Notes: generated by a model from the letters alone, not told the origin. A stretch of DNA of 64,000 bases from Pseudomonas fluorescens (GCF_003732425.1 NZ_MOBX01000014.1:424816-488815), one strand, 5' to 3'; numbered from the stretch's first letter, positions 52,170 to 61,637 are shown. A program made the numbers and translations.

Positions 52170-53204
52170 TTAGTTGTGAGCGTGCAGCGCTTCGTTCAGT
52201 TCGATCGCCGATTTGTGGGTTTTGCACTCCACAGCACCGGTTTCCGAATTGCGGCGGAACAGCAGGTCGGTCTGACCGGCCAGCTCGCGCGCTTTCACAA
52301 CTTTAACCAGATTGTTGTGCTCGTCCAGCAGAGCAACCTTGGTGCCTGCGGTCACGTACAGGCCCGACTCAACGGTGTTGCGGTCGCCCAACGGGATGCC
52401 GATACCGGCGTTGGCGCCGATCAGGCAGCCTTCGCCAACCTTGATCACAATGTTGCCGCCGCCCGACAGGGTGCCCATGGTCGAGCAACCGCCGCCCAGG
52501 TCCGAACCCTTGCCGACGAACACGCCAGCGGAAACACGACCTTCGATCATGCCCGGGCCTTCGGTGCCGGCGTTGAAGTTGATGAAACCTTCGTGCATCA
52601 CGGTGGTGCCTTCACCGACGTAAGCACCCAGGCGCAGACGTGCCGCGTCAGCAATACGCACGCCAGCCGGCACCACGTAGTCGGTCATTTTCGGGAACTT
52701 GTCCACCGAGAACACTTCCAGCAGCTCGCCACGCAGACGGGCTTCGAGTTGCAGTTCAGCCAGTTCACTCAGGTCGATGGCGCCCTGGCTGGTCCACGCT
52801 ACGTTTGGCAGCAGCGGGAAGATGCCGGCCAGGCTCACGCCGTGCGGCTTGACCAGACGGTGCGACAGCAGGTGCAGCTTGAGGTAGGCCTCAGGTGTCG
52901 AGGTCAGTTGCGCGTCTTCGGCCAGCAGGGTGGCGACCAGCGGCTTGTGGCTTTCCGCCAGACGGGTCAGCAGCTTGCCTTGCACGGCGTCGATGCCTTT
53001 CACGGCTTCAGCCAGTTGCGCCGCTTGAGCAGTGGTGAAGGTGATGGCCTGGTTGCCTTCGGTGTAACCGAGGATCGGCGCAACGGCCGCGACCAGTTCC
53101 GCCGAAGGGTTGAGCAGTGGCTGTGCATAGAACACTTCCAGCCAGGCGCCTTCACGGTTCTGGGTGCCGACACCAAAGGCGATGCTGAACAGGGAGTTGG
53201 ACAT
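52170..53204 (-). CDS. dapD: Tetrahydrodipicolinate N-succinyltransferase
   Basis: A 344-residue DapD of the longer pseudomonad type that transfers succinyl from succinyl-CoA to tetrahydrodipicolinate in lysine/peptidoglycan precursor synthesis. The C-terminal half is a left-handed beta-helix of hexapeptide repeats: GVRIADAARLRLGAYVGEGT, GRVSAGVFVGKGSDLGGGCS, GEGCLIGANAGIGIPLGDRN. The start ATG at 53204 gives MSNSLFSIAFGVGTQNREGA. The ArsC-like gene lies 32 bases upstream on the same strand. Confidence 0.95.
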   Translation of the reverse strand: MSNSLFSIAFGVGTQNREGAWLEVFYAQPLLNPSAELVAAVAPILGYTEGNQAITFTTAQAAQLAEAVKGIDAVQGKLLTRLAESHKPLVATLLAEDAQLTSTPEAYLKLHLLSHRLVKPHGVSLAGIFPLLPNVAWTSQGAIDLSELAELQLEARLRGELLEVFSVDKFPKMTDYVVPAGVRIADAARLRLGAYVGEGTTVMHEGFINFNAGTEGPGMIEGRVSAGVFVGKGSDLGGGCSTMGTLSGGGNIVIKVGEGCLIGANAGIGIPLGDRNTVESGLYVTAGTKVALLDEHNNLVKVVKARELAGQTDLLFRRNSETGAVECKTHKSAIELNEALHAHN

Positions 53205-53236
53205 GTGAATACCTCTAGCAATAAGTGACGGGCTGC

Positions 53237-53599
53237 TTATTTGAGTGCGGCCGCGTAGATGTCTGGCTTGAAGCCAATCAGGGTTCGGTCACCGAGATCA
53301 AGCACCGGGCGCTTGATCATCGAGGGTTGAGCGAGCATCAGTTCGATAGCTTTCGACTGGTCGAGATCGGCTTTGCGTTCGTCGTCGAGTTTGCGAAAGG
53401 TCGTGCCTGCGCGGTTCAACACCGTTTGCCAGCCGTGTTCGTCACACCATTGCGTCAGGTGCTCACGGTCGATGCCGGCGGTTTTGTAATCGTGAAAGTC
53501 GTAGCTGACAGCGTGTTCATCGAGCCAGGTGCGCGCCTTCTTCATGGTGTCGCAGGCTTTGATGCCGAAAAGGTGCAACGTTTTACTTGAAACGGTCAA
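53237..53599 (-). CDS. ArsC/Spx-family protein (YffB-like)
   Basis: A 120-residue thioredoxin-fold ArsC/Spx-family protein. The N-terminal cysteine is in GIKACDTMKKARTWL; the C-x-x-C of Spx is absent, leaving a single cysteine there. Later motifs are LNRAGTTFRKLDDERK, SMIKRPVLDLGDRTLIGFKP. YffB-type proteins are thought to be glutathione-linked reductases, and true arsenate reduction is doubtful. It is the first gene of a unit with dapD. E. coli yffB is likewise next to a dap gene (dapE). Confidence 0.88.
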   Translation of the reverse strand: MTVSSKTLHLFGIKACDTMKKARTWLDEHAVSYDFHDYKTAGIDREHLTQWCDEHGWQTVLNRAGTTFRKLDDERKADLDQSKAIELMLAQPSMIKRPVLDLGDRTLIGFKPDIYAAALK

Positions 53600-53699
53600 G
53601 GAATCGCCCCCTTTACAGGTGCTGGAGAAAAATGGTGTCGGATTATGCCATGACCAAACGGTTTCGGGCGCCCGGCTTCATTTCCTTGCATAAATCCCT

Positions 53700-53787
53700 G
53701 TAGGAGCTGTCGAGTGAAACGAGGCTGCGATCTTTTGATTTTGTTTCAAAGATCAAACGATCGCAGCGTGCCGCAGCTCCTACAGGT
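53700..53787. repeat. REP family B inverted pair with interrupted arms
   Basis: The left arm is TAGGAGCTGTCGAG then GGCTGCGATC; the right is AACGATCGCAGCGTGCCGCA then GCTCCTACAG. Inserted bases (GTGAAACGA at left, GTG at right) break the usual core. Confidence 0.7.
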
Positions 53788-53885
53788 TTGGTTTTGGGGC
53801 GTGCGACATAGGTGCAACGGTCAGATCCATCCTAAGCGGCTAATATGGCAGTTCAACGCTGTCGATTGTCTGAGATTTCCGCTTT

Positions 53886-55517
53886 ATGCAAACCGCTTAC
53901 ACCGTCCTCATCCTGCTGATGCTGGTCAGCGTCTCGCGGCTGGTCGGACGGGTCATCCCGTTGCCGCTGCCGTTGGTCCAGATTGCCGCCGGCGCCTTGC
54001 TCGCCTGGCCGACCCTCGGTCTGCACGTGGCCCTCGATCCCGAATTGTTCCTGTTTCTGTTCCTGCCGCCATTGTTGTTTTCCGATGGCTGGCGCATGCC
54101 CAAACGCGAGTTCTGGCAGCTGCGTGGGCCGATTTTGACGCTGGCCGTCGGGCTGGTGCTGTTCACCGTGGTCGGCGCCGGGTACTTCATTCATTGGTTA
54201 TTGCCGTCAATTCCGTTGCCGGTGGCCTTCGCCCTGGCGGCGGTGCTGTCGCCAACGGACGCCGTTGCCGTTTCGGCCATTTCGCAAAACCGCTTGCCGA
54301 CCCCGCTGATGCATATATTGCAGGGCGAGGCGCTGATGAACGATGCCTCGGGTCTGGTGACGTTCAAGTTCGCCCTGGTGGCGGCTGTTACCGGCGTGTT
54401 CTCGCTGACCAATGCCAGCCTGACTTTTGTCCTGGTGGCGCTCGGCGGGTTGGCGGTCGGTGTGGCCTTGAGCTGGCTGGTCGGGCGCTTGCGGGCGTGG
54501 ATGGTTGCCCGTGGCTGGGATGATCCGGCGACTCACGTGGTGTTCATGTTACTGCTGCCGTTCGCTGCTTATGTGTTGGCCGAACGTCTCGGCGTTTCGG
54601 GCATTCTCTCGGCGGTGGCGGCGGGGATGATGCAGAGCTGGCTCGATCTGTTGCCTCGGCAGACCAGTACTCGCTTGCTCAATCGCAGCGTTTGGTCGCT
54701 GCTGGAGTTCGCTTTCAACGGGCTGATTTTCCTCCTGCTTGGCCTGCAATTGCCGGACATCATCAAAGCCGTGGTCAGCCATGAGCCGACGTTGTGGCCA
54801 ACGCTGTTCTACCGCTGCCTGGATGTCGTGGCGATTTTCCTTGCGCTGGTATTGCTGCGGTTTATCTGGGTGCAGAGCATCTGGCGTTTGTCGGTGCTGT
54901 TGCGCCGTTTGCGTGGCAAGGGCGAGCTGACTCAGGTGCCGACTGCGCGCTCCTGCTGGTTGCTGACCGTCGGCGGTGTACGCGGGGCGGTGACGCTGGC
55001 CGGCGTGATGTCGGTGCCGATGTTGATGGGGGCGGACGCGTTTCCCGAGCGTGACCTGCTGATCTTCATCGCCGCCGGGGTGATTCTGCTATCGCTGATT
55101 TCGGCGTGTATCGCGCTGCCACTGTTGCTGCGGGGCATCGAAAAGAGTCCCGACGACAAGCGGCGTCAGGAAGTGCGCGACGCCTGGCGCAAAACCGCGG
55201 AAGCGGCGATTCATGCGCTTGAAACGGAGGAGATCCCCCCGCAGGACGCTGCTCAGGCTGCTTTGTCAGCCGAGCTTAAGGCGCGGATCATGTCCGAGTA
55301 TCGCCATCAGCTGGATGTCTTCAACGACTCCGCCGAAGCGCAGGCCCTCGCGTTTCAGATGGATCTACTCGAGCGTCGCATGCGCCTCAAAGCGCTCAGG
55401 GCGCAGCGTCTGGAACTCTATAGCCTCAGTCGTCATCACCAGATAGGTGATGACGTGCTCAGAGAAGTGTTGGCCGATCTGGATTTGAGTGAGGCCAATC
55501 TGGGGAAGGTCAAATAA
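53886..55517 (+). CDS. Na+/H+ antiporter (CPA1/NhaP type)
   Basis: A 543-residue antiporter with about twelve membrane helices in residues 1-405. Functional signatures are LSPTDAVAVSAISQNRL and GEALMNDASGLVTFKFAL, which carry the ion-binding aspartate of CPA1 exchangers, and VGGVRGAVTLAGVMSVP. A cytoplasmic C-terminal helical tail of about 130 residues follows (DDKRRQEVRDAWRKTAEAAI). It would exchange Na+ (or K+) for protons across the inner membrane for pH or salt homeostasis. It converges with dapC, and a short hairpin separates them. The gene order matches PAO1 PA3660-PA3659 as I recall it. Confidence 0.93.
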   Translation: MQTAYTVLILLMLVSVSRLVGRVIPLPLPLVQIAAGALLAWPTLGLHVALDPELFLFLFLPPLLFSDGWRMPKREFWQLRGPILTLAVGLVLFTVVGAGYFIHWLLPSIPLPVAFALAAVLSPTDAVAVSAISQNRLPTPLMHILQGEALMNDASGLVTFKFALVAAVTGVFSLTNASLTFVLVALGGLAVGVALSWLVGRLRAWMVARGWDDPATHVVFMLLLPFAAYVLAERLGVSGILSAVAAGMMQSWLDLLPRQTSTRLLNRSVWSLLEFAFNGLIFLLLGLQLPDIIKAVVSHEPTLWPTLFYRCLDVVAIFLALVLLRFIWVQSIWRLSVLLRRLRGKGELTQVPTARSCWLLTVGGVRGAVTLAGVMSVPMLMGADAFPERDLLIFIAAGVILLSLISACIALPLLLRGIEKSPDDKRRQEVRDAWRKTAEAAIHALETEEIPPQDAAQAALSAELKARIMSEYRHQLDVFNDSAEAQALAFQMDLLERRMRLKALRAQRLELYSLSRHHQIGDDVLREVLADLDLSEANLGKVK

Positions 55518-55528
55518 CCCATCGCGAT

Positions 55529-55556
55529 GCCCGCACAAGATTGCCTGATGCGGGCA
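55529..55556. terminator. Hairpin between converging antiporter and dapC genes
   Basis: TGCCCGCA - AGATTGCC - TGCGGGCA type stem at 55529-55536 / 55549-55556. No T-run flanks it, so its efficiency is uncertain. Confidence 0.5.
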
Positions 55557-55562
55557 CGACGA

Positions 55563-56762
55563 TTACTTCTGGCGAGTGATGAAGGCACGAATCCGTTCAG
55601 CGGCTTCGACACATTCGGCCAGCGGCGCAACCAGTGCCATGCGCACACGGCCGGCACCTGGATTGACGCCATCGACGTCGCGGGACAGATAAGAACCCGG
55701 TACCACGGTCACGTGCTCTTGCTCAAACAGATCGCGGCAGAACGCTGCGTCATCACCTTGCACGTTCGGCCACAGGTAGAAGCTGCCATCCGGACGCTGT
55801 ACGTCCATCACCGGGCTGAGGATCTCGAGCACCGCATCGAATTTTTCGCGGTACAGCGCCCGGTTGGCGCGCACATGCACTTCGTCGTTCCACGCGGCAA
55901 CGCTGGCCAGTTGGGTTTGTACCGGCATCGCGCAACCGTGGTAAGTGCGATACAGCAGGAAGCCCTTGAGGATGTCGGCGTCGCCCGCCACGAAACCGGA
56001 GCGCAGCCCCGGCAGGTTGGAACGCTTGGACAGGCTGTGGAACACCACGCAACGCTTGAAATCCTTGCGGCCCAGTTCGACGCAGGCAGTCAGCAGGCCC
56101 GGCGGCGGCGTTTGCTCATCGAAGTACAACTCGCTGTAGCACTCGTCGGCGGCGATCACGAAATCGTACTCGTCGGCCAGGGCGATCAGCTTCTTCAGGG
56201 TGTCGACCGGGATCAGCGCACCGGTCGGGTTGCCCGGCGAACAGAGGAACAGGATCTGGCAGCGCTTCCAGATGTCCGGCGAAACGGCATCGAAATCCGG
56301 GTTGAAGCCGTTCTCGTCCAGACATGGCAGGTAATGCGGCTTGGCCCCGGCGAGGAACGCCGCGCCTTCATAGATTTGGTAGAACGGGTTCGGGCTGACC
56401 ACCAACGCATCGTCGCCACGGTTGACCACGGTCTGGGTGAACGCGAACAGCGCTTCACGGGTGCCATTGACCGGCAGCACGTTGCGCGCCGGATCGATCC
56501 AGCCGCTCGGCACGCCGAAACGTAGTTCGCACCAGCCGGCAATGGCCTCACGCAGCGCCGGGATACCCAGCGTCGTCGGGTACACGGCCATCTGATCCAG
56601 GCTGTTCGCCAGCGCTTCGGCGACAAAGCTTGGCGAACGGTGTTTCGGCTCGCCGATCGACAGGGCGATCGGGCGTTTGTCCGGGTTCGGCGTGACGGTG
56701 CCGAGCAGGGCGCGGAGCTTTTCGAACGGGTACGGCTGGAGCTGGTTCAGAGCGTTGTTCAT
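55563..56762 (-). CDS. dapC: Succinyldiaminopimelate transaminase
   Basis: A 399-residue fold-type I aminotransferase that makes N-succinyl-LL-DAP from N-succinyl-2-amino-6-ketopimelate and glutamate. The PLP-binding lysine is in FHSLSKRSNLPGLRSGFVAG, with SIGEPKHRSPSFVAEAL and LFLCSPGNPTGALIP earlier and AADECYSELYFDE. GAGGCATCC precedes the ATG at 56762. It follows glnD on the same strand with a REP pair between them. Confidence 0.94.
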   Translation of the reverse strand: MNNALNQLQPYPFEKLRALLGTVTPNPDKRPIALSIGEPKHRSPSFVAEALANSLDQMAVYPTTLGIPALREAIAGWCELRFGVPSGWIDPARNVLPVNGTREALFAFTQTVVNRGDDALVVSPNPFYQIYEGAAFLAGAKPHYLPCLDENGFNPDFDAVSPDIWKRCQILFLCSPGNPTGALIPVDTLKKLIALADEYDFVIAADECYSELYFDEQTPPPGLLTACVELGRKDFKRCVVFHSLSKRSNLPGLRSGFVAGDADILKGFLLYRTYHGCAMPVQTQLASVAAWNDEVHVRANRALYREKFDAVLEILSPVMDVQRPDGSFYLWPNVQGDDAAFCRDLFEQEHVTVVPGSYLSRDVDGVNPGAGRVRMALVAPLAECVEAAERIRAFITRQK

Positions 56763-56792
56763 GGATGCCTCGTTCAATGTGGAGAGGACTCC

Positions 56793-56924
56793 GTGGCGAG
56801 GGGATTCATCCCCGATCGGCTGCGCAGCAGTCGCAAAACCATGGCATGCGGTGTAGCGGGTACACCGTGATTGCAGATTTTTGGGGCCGCTTCGCGACCC
56901 ATCGGGGATGAATCCCCTCACCAC
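56793..56924. repeat. REP family C inverted pair
   Basis: Arms GTGGCGAGGGGATTCATCCC and its reverse complement, with inner GCGCAGCAGTCGCAAAACC like the element at 4204-4326. It lies between glnD and dapC. Confidence 0.8.
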
Positions 56925-56972
56925 AAAAGCTCTGGGCAGATATATCTGCCTCCACAGGGATAGTTTGTTAAT

Positions 56973-59675
56973 TCAGATACTGATGCGTGAAAGTTTGATA
57001 TCGGGTTCCTGATTGACGCTCAGTTGTTCAACGATTGCATCCTGCAAGCGGCTGCATAGCAGCGGGTCGGAGAGCGGCTGGTTGTGGGCATCGGTGATGA
57101 AGAACACGTCTTCCACCCGTTCGCCCAAGGTCGCAATCTTGGCGTTCTGCAGCGACAGGTCGAACTCGAGGAAAATCCCGCCGATACGTGCCAGCAGGCC
57201 CGGGCGATCAGGTGCGGTCAATTCCAGCACGGTCACCGGGCGCTGAGCGTCGTTATGGATGGTCACCTGCGGCGCAAAGGCAAAATGCTTGAGCTGACGC
57301 GGAACCCGACGCTGGATGATCGTCGGGTAATCGTCCGGATTGCGCAGGGCTTCGGTCAGACCTTCGCGGATCTGTTTGACTCGCGTCGGGTTGTCACCAA
57401 TCGAGTCGCCATCGGTGTCGAGCACGATGTAGGTGTCGAGCGTAAATTGGCTACTGGACGTGATAACCCGAGCGTCGTGAATGTTCAGGTTGAGCTGATC
57501 CATCGCAGCCACGGTCACGGCGAAGAAGTCGTGCTGGTCCGGCGCGTAAATGAAGATCTGCGTACCACCCTCGAACTCGCGTTGAGTGGTTTCCTTGATC
57601 AGCACCAGCGGGCCGCCATCGGCCGGCTGCTGGAGGATCGCGTCGCTGTGCCAGGCCACGTCGCCGGCGGTGTGCCGCAGGAAGTAGTCATCGCCCAACT
57701 GCGCCCAAAGCTGCTCGACGTCGTCCGGATCGGTGCCGCCGCGCACCAGAATGTCCAGTGCGGCGCTTTGCGTCTGCCGGATCTGCTCTTCGCGATCCAC
57801 CGGGTTTTCCAGGCCACGGCGCAAGGCGCGCTTGGTTTCGGTGTAGAGCTGGCGCAACAGGCTGGCGCGCCACGAATTCCACAGCGTCGGGTTGGTCGCG
57901 TTGATGTCGGCCACCGTCAGCACGTACAGATAGTCGAGGCGGGTTTCATCGCCCACGGCCTGCGCGAAATCGTGAATCACCTGCGGGTCGGACAAGTCCT
58001 TGCGTTGCGCGGTGGTCGACATCACCAGATGGTTTTGCACCAGCCAGACAATCAGGCGGCTGTCCCATACCGGCAATTGATGACGCTGGCAGAACGCCTC
58101 GGCATCGACTGCGCCGATCTCCGAGTGATCGCCATGCCGGCCCTTGCCGATGTCGTGGTACAGGCCCGCCATATAGATGAGTTCGGGCTTGGGCAGTTTG
58201 GCCATGAGCTTGGCCGCCAGCGGGAATTTCTCCGAGACTTGGGTGTACTGCAATTTGCGCAGGTGTTTGATCAGGTTCAGCGTGTGCGCATCGACCGTAT
58301 AGATGTGGAACAGGTCGTGCTGCATTTGCCCGACGATAAAGCCAAACTCCGGCAGATAGCGCCCGAGAATGCCGTAACGGTTCATCCGGCGCAGGTTGCG
58401 GTGGATGCCGATCTTGCACTTGAACAGCTCGATGAACAGGCTGGTATTGCGAATATCGTTGCGGAAGTTGTCATCAATCAGGTGGCGGTTCTCGCGCAGC
58501 AGGCGAATGGTGTCGGCGCGCACGCCTTTGATTTCCGGCTGCTGGGCCATCAGCACGAAGATCTCGAGCATGGCGAACGGCGTGCGGCGGAATACGTTGT
58601 CGTTCCGGGCCTCGATATAGCCGTCGTGCAACTGGAAGCGCGAGTTGATCGGCTGTGGCGGCGCCTCGTCTTCCGGGGCGAGGATGACTTCTTCGAAGTG
58701 CTGGATGATCAGGTCGCTGAGCTGGGCGATGCTCATCACCACACGGAAGTACTGTTGCATGAAGTTTTCGACGGCCTGCTTGGCGTCGTCACCTTCAAAG
58801 CCGAGCAGCCCGGCGATGTTGCGCTGATGATCGAACAGCAAGCGGTCTTCGGAGCGCCCGGCGAGCATGTGCAGCGCATAGCGCACTTTCCAGAGGAATT
58901 CCTGGGAGGAGGCGAGCAGGGCGTTTTCGCTTTCGACCAAAAAGCCTTCGCCGGCGAGGGCGCGCAAGTTCAGGGTGCCGTACTGACGCCGGGCCACCCA
59001 TAGAATCGTCTGGATATCCCGCAAGCCGCCGGGCGAGCCTTTGACGTTGGGTTCCAGGTTGTATTCGGTGTCGTTGTACTTGTGGTGACGGGCCTTTTGC
59101 TCGGCGCGTTTGGCGAGGAAAAACTCCTTGGCCGGCCACATGTGTGCGGTGCTGGTGACGTCGAGCATGCGTTGGCGCAGACGCTCGGGGCCGCAGATGG
59201 TGCGGCTTTCCATCAGGTTGGTGACGACGGTGAGGTCGGCGCGCGCCTCTTCGGCGCATTCATCGACCGAGCGCACGCTCTGGCCGACTTCCAGGCCGAT
59301 GTCCCACAACAGCGTCAGAAAACGCTCGATGGAATCGCGGAAAACTTCGTGATCAGCGCTGTCCAGCAGGATCAGCAGATCGATGTCGGAGTAAGGGTGC
59401 AACTCACCACGGCCGTAGCCGCCAACCGCGACCAGTGCGATGTCGGCGTCTTCGCTCCAGTTGAACTGCTCCCAGGCCTTTTGCAGGATATTGTCGACGA
59501 ACCAGGCGCGGTCTTCGATGAGGCGACGGATGTCGCGGCCGCTGCGAAAGCGCGCGTCGAGTACCTCACGAGCCTGGCGGATCGCTTTCTTGAACGCGGC
59601 GATAGGACTCGCTTTCAGGGCCAGTTCAGCCTGGAACTGGCCGCGATCAAAGAGTTCGGGATCCACCTGCGGCAT
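56973..59675 (-). CDS. glnD: PII uridylyltransferase / uridylyl-removing enzyme
   Basis: A 900-residue bifunctional nitrogen sensor that uridylylates PII when glutamine is low and removes UMP when it is high. The nucleotidyltransferase motif GGYGRGELHPYSDIDLLIL has G85 and aspartates 97 and 99. The HD hydrolase motif YHDIGKGRHGDHS is near residue 505. Two ACT domains at the C-terminus (about 710-785 and 820-895; LELTAPDRPGLLARIGGIFL in the second) bind glutamine. It starts 42 bases after the map stop on the same strand, so map-glnD may be one transcript. Confidence 0.96.
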   Translation of the reverse strand: MPQVDPELFDRGQFQAELALKASPIAAFKKAIRQAREVLDARFRSGRDIRRLIEDRAWFVDNILQKAWEQFNWSEDADIALVAVGGYGRGELHPYSDIDLLILLDSADHEVFRDSIERFLTLLWDIGLEVGQSVRSVDECAEEARADLTVVTNLMESRTICGPERLRQRMLDVTSTAHMWPAKEFFLAKRAEQKARHHKYNDTEYNLEPNVKGSPGGLRDIQTILWVARRQYGTLNLRALAGEGFLVESENALLASSQEFLWKVRYALHMLAGRSEDRLLFDHQRNIAGLLGFEGDDAKQAVENFMQQYFRVVMSIAQLSDLIIQHFEEVILAPEDEAPPQPINSRFQLHDGYIEARNDNVFRRTPFAMLEIFVLMAQQPEIKGVRADTIRLLRENRHLIDDNFRNDIRNTSLFIELFKCKIGIHRNLRRMNRYGILGRYLPEFGFIVGQMQHDLFHIYTVDAHTLNLIKHLRKLQYTQVSEKFPLAAKLMAKLPKPELIYMAGLYHDIGKGRHGDHSEIGAVDAEAFCQRHQLPVWDSRLIVWLVQNHLVMSTTAQRKDLSDPQVIHDFAQAVGDETRLDYLYVLTVADINATNPTLWNSWRASLLRQLYTETKRALRRGLENPVDREEQIRQTQSAALDILVRGGTDPDDVEQLWAQLGDDYFLRHTAGDVAWHSDAILQQPADGGPLVLIKETTQREFEGGTQIFIYAPDQHDFFAVTVAAMDQLNLNIHDARVITSSSQFTLDTYIVLDTDGDSIGDNPTRVKQIREGLTEALRNPDDYPTIIQRRVPRQLKHFAFAPQVTIHNDAQRPVTVLELTAPDRPGLLARIGGIFLEFDLSLQNAKIATLGERVEDVFFITDAHNQPLSDPLLCSRLQDAIVEQLSVNQEPDIKLSRISI

Positions 59676-59717
59676 CGATTGGCTTTCCTTCTATAAAAGG
59701 CTGGGAGCGTTGTTGGA

Positions 59718-60500
59718 TCAGGCCGAGATGCGCGGGATGGTGTCATCGGCGCGCAGGGTGAAGATCTCGTAGCCAGTCTCGGTGACCAGCAGGGTGTGTT
59801 CCCACTGGGCCGAGAGCTTGCGGTCCTTGGTGATCGCGGTCCAGCCGTCGCCGAGTACTTTGGTGTCGGCCTTGCCCTGGTTGATCATCGGCTCGATGGT
59901 GAAGGTCATGCCGGCCTTCAGTTCCATGCCGGTGCCCGCGCGACCGTAGTGCAGGATCTGTGGCTCTTCGTGGAAGACCTTGCCGATGCCGTGACCGCAG
60001 AATTCGCGAACCACCGAGAAACCGTTCTTCTCGGCGTGCTTCTGGATCACTTCGCCGATGTCGCCGAGGCGGCAGCCGGGTTTGACGATCTCGATCGCCT
60101 TGTACATGCATTCCTGGGTGATCTGCGACAGGCGCTCGGCCCAGACCGGCACTTCGCCGACGTGGAACATGCGGCTGGTGTCGCCGTGGTAGCCGTCCTT
60201 GATCACGGTGACGTCGATGTTCAGGGTGTCGCCGTTTTTCAGCGGCTTGTCGTTCGGGATGCCATGGCAGACCACGTGGTTGATCGAGGTGCAGATCGAC
60301 TTCGGGTAGCCCTTGTAGTTGAGCGGGGCAGGGATGGCTTGCTGCACGTTGACGATGTAGTCGTGGCAGATCTGGTTCAGCTCATCGGTGGTGACGCCCG
60401 GTTTGACATGTTCGGCGATCATTTCCAGCACATCGGCGGCCAGTTTGCCGGCGACGCGCATGCCAGCGATGTCCTCGGGGGTTTTGAGGGTGACGGTCAT
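59718..60500 (-). CDS. map: Methionine aminopeptidase, type I
   Basis: A 260-residue metalloprotease that removes the initiator methionine from nascent proteins. The metal ligands sit in DGYHGDTSRMF, CGHGIGKVFHEEP, TFTIEPMINQG and WEHTLLVTETG. The start is the ATG at 60500 (MTVTLKTPEDIAGMRVAGKL); the frame open to 60779 runs through the divergent promoter region. It is divergent from rpsB, the conserved layout. Confidence 0.96.
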   Translation of the reverse strand: MTVTLKTPEDIAGMRVAGKLAADVLEMIAEHVKPGVTTDELNQICHDYIVNVQQAIPAPLNYKGYPKSICTSINHVVCHGIPNDKPLKNGDTLNIDVTVIKDGYHGDTSRMFHVGEVPVWAERLSQITQECMYKAIEIVKPGCRLGDIGEVIQKHAEKNGFSVVREFCGHGIGKVFHEEPQILHYGRAGTGMELKAGMTFTIEPMINQGKADTKVLGDGWTAITKDRKLSAQWEHTLLVTETGYEIFTLRADDTIPRISA

Positions 60501-60873
60501 ACAGGCTCTCTCTGCGCTCGGCGGCGCTTGCTGATACGAATAGGGTGGCAGGTGTTCGATTTGCGACCCTGAAAAACGCGATTCTAACAGACGCACGGCG
60601 CAATTCAGCGCCTGCGTGCATCGCTTCTGTCTATACAATGGTGCGTTCGGGGCCGATTCCAAGGGGGCTGCGCCCATGTCCTTGGTGCGAATACAGATTC
60701 CGGGTTCCGTTTCTGCGCACCCTGTGGTATAAAATGCGCCGCTTTCCGGGGATACCCCGAAAAGCTTAAATCCACACACGTGTCGACACGATGACCTGGG
60801 TGCTTTTGGCTTTATGCCACTGGTTGGTCATTGGGATACGTGGAGGCCAAACCCGACTTATTAAGGAACTATC
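60501..60873 (+). promoter_or_regulatory. map/rpsB intergenic region with extended -10 promoter and rpsB leader
   Basis: TGG-TATAAA (60725-60733) forms an extended -10 for rpsB; TTCCGT (60705-60710) is a poor -35 at 17 bases, which fits an extended -10 type. Transcription from about 60740 would give a leader of about 135 bases that starts with the stem TTCCGGGGATACCCCGAA (60746-60763). In E. coli the rpsB leader is the site of S2 autoregulation, so this leader is a candidate for the same. Ribosome-binding sequence AAGGAAC is at 60861-60867. No gene is supported in the gap. Confidence 0.55.
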
Positions 60874-61611
60874 ATGTCCCAAGTCAATATGCGCGATATG
60901 CTGAAGGCCGGTGTGCACTTCGGTCACCAAACCCGTTACTGGAATCCGAAAATGGGTAAGTACATTTTCGGCGCGCGTAACAAGATTCACATCATCAACC
61001 TTGAAAAAACCCTGCCAATGTTCAACGAAGCTCTGACTTTCGTAGAGCGTCTGGCCCAGGGCAAAAACAAGATTCTGTTCGTCGGCACCAAGCGTTCCGC
61101 TGGCAAGATCGTTGCTGAAGAAGCAGCACGTTGCGGTTCGCCGTACGTCGATCACCGCTGGTTGGGCGGCATGCTGACCAACTTCAAAACCATTCGTGCT
61201 TCCATCAAGCGTCTGCGTGACCTTGAAGTTCAAGCCGAAGACGGTACTTTCGCCAAGCTGACCAAGAAAGAAGCGCTGATGCGCTCCCGTGACCTGGAAA
61301 AGCTGGATCGTTCGCTGGGCGGCATCAAGGACATGGGCGGTCTGCCAGACGCACTGTTCGTGATCGACGTTGACCACGAGCGCATCGCGATCACCGAAGC
61401 CAACAAGCTGGGCATCCCGGTCATCGGCGTTGTCGACACCAACAGCAGCCCGGAAGGCGTTGACTACATCATCCCAGGCAACGATGACGCAATCCGCGCT
61501 ATCCAGCTGTACATGGGTTCGATGGCTGACGCAGTGATCCGTGGTCGCAACAATGTTGCTGGCGGCACTGTAGAATTCGCAGCTGAAGAAACTCAGGCTG
61601 CAGCTGAGTAA
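60874..61611 (+). CDS. rpsB: Ribosomal protein S2
   Basis: A 245-residue S2 with the family pattern MSQVNMRDMLKAGVHFGHQT, WNPKMGKYIFGARNKIHIIN and VGIPVIGVVDTNSSPEG-type text (GIPVIGVVDTNSSPEGVDYI). Its C-terminus ends in an alanine/glutamate tail (AAEETQAAAE). It is needed for 30S assembly. A terminator follows, and tsf is about 200 bases downstream. Confidence 0.97.
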   Translation: MSQVNMRDMLKAGVHFGHQTRYWNPKMGKYIFGARNKIHIINLEKTLPMFNEALTFVERLAQGKNKILFVGTKRSAGKIVAEEAARCGSPYVDHRWLGGMLTNFKTIRASIKRLRDLEVQAEDGTFAKLTKKEALMRSRDLEKLDRSLGGIKDMGGLPDALFVIDVDHERIAITEANKLGIPVIGVVDTNSSPEGVDYIIPGNDDAIRAIQLYMGSMADAVIRGRNNVAGGTVEFAAEETQAAAE

Positions 61612-61637
61612 TAGACGCCCTGGCGTTGACTCAGTAA

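Noticed and set aside
57084..59003. 639-residue open frame antisense to glnD
   Set aside because: Same cause: third-position GC bias of glnD opens the opposite frame; the composition is rich in H, R, Q and V, typical of such shadows.
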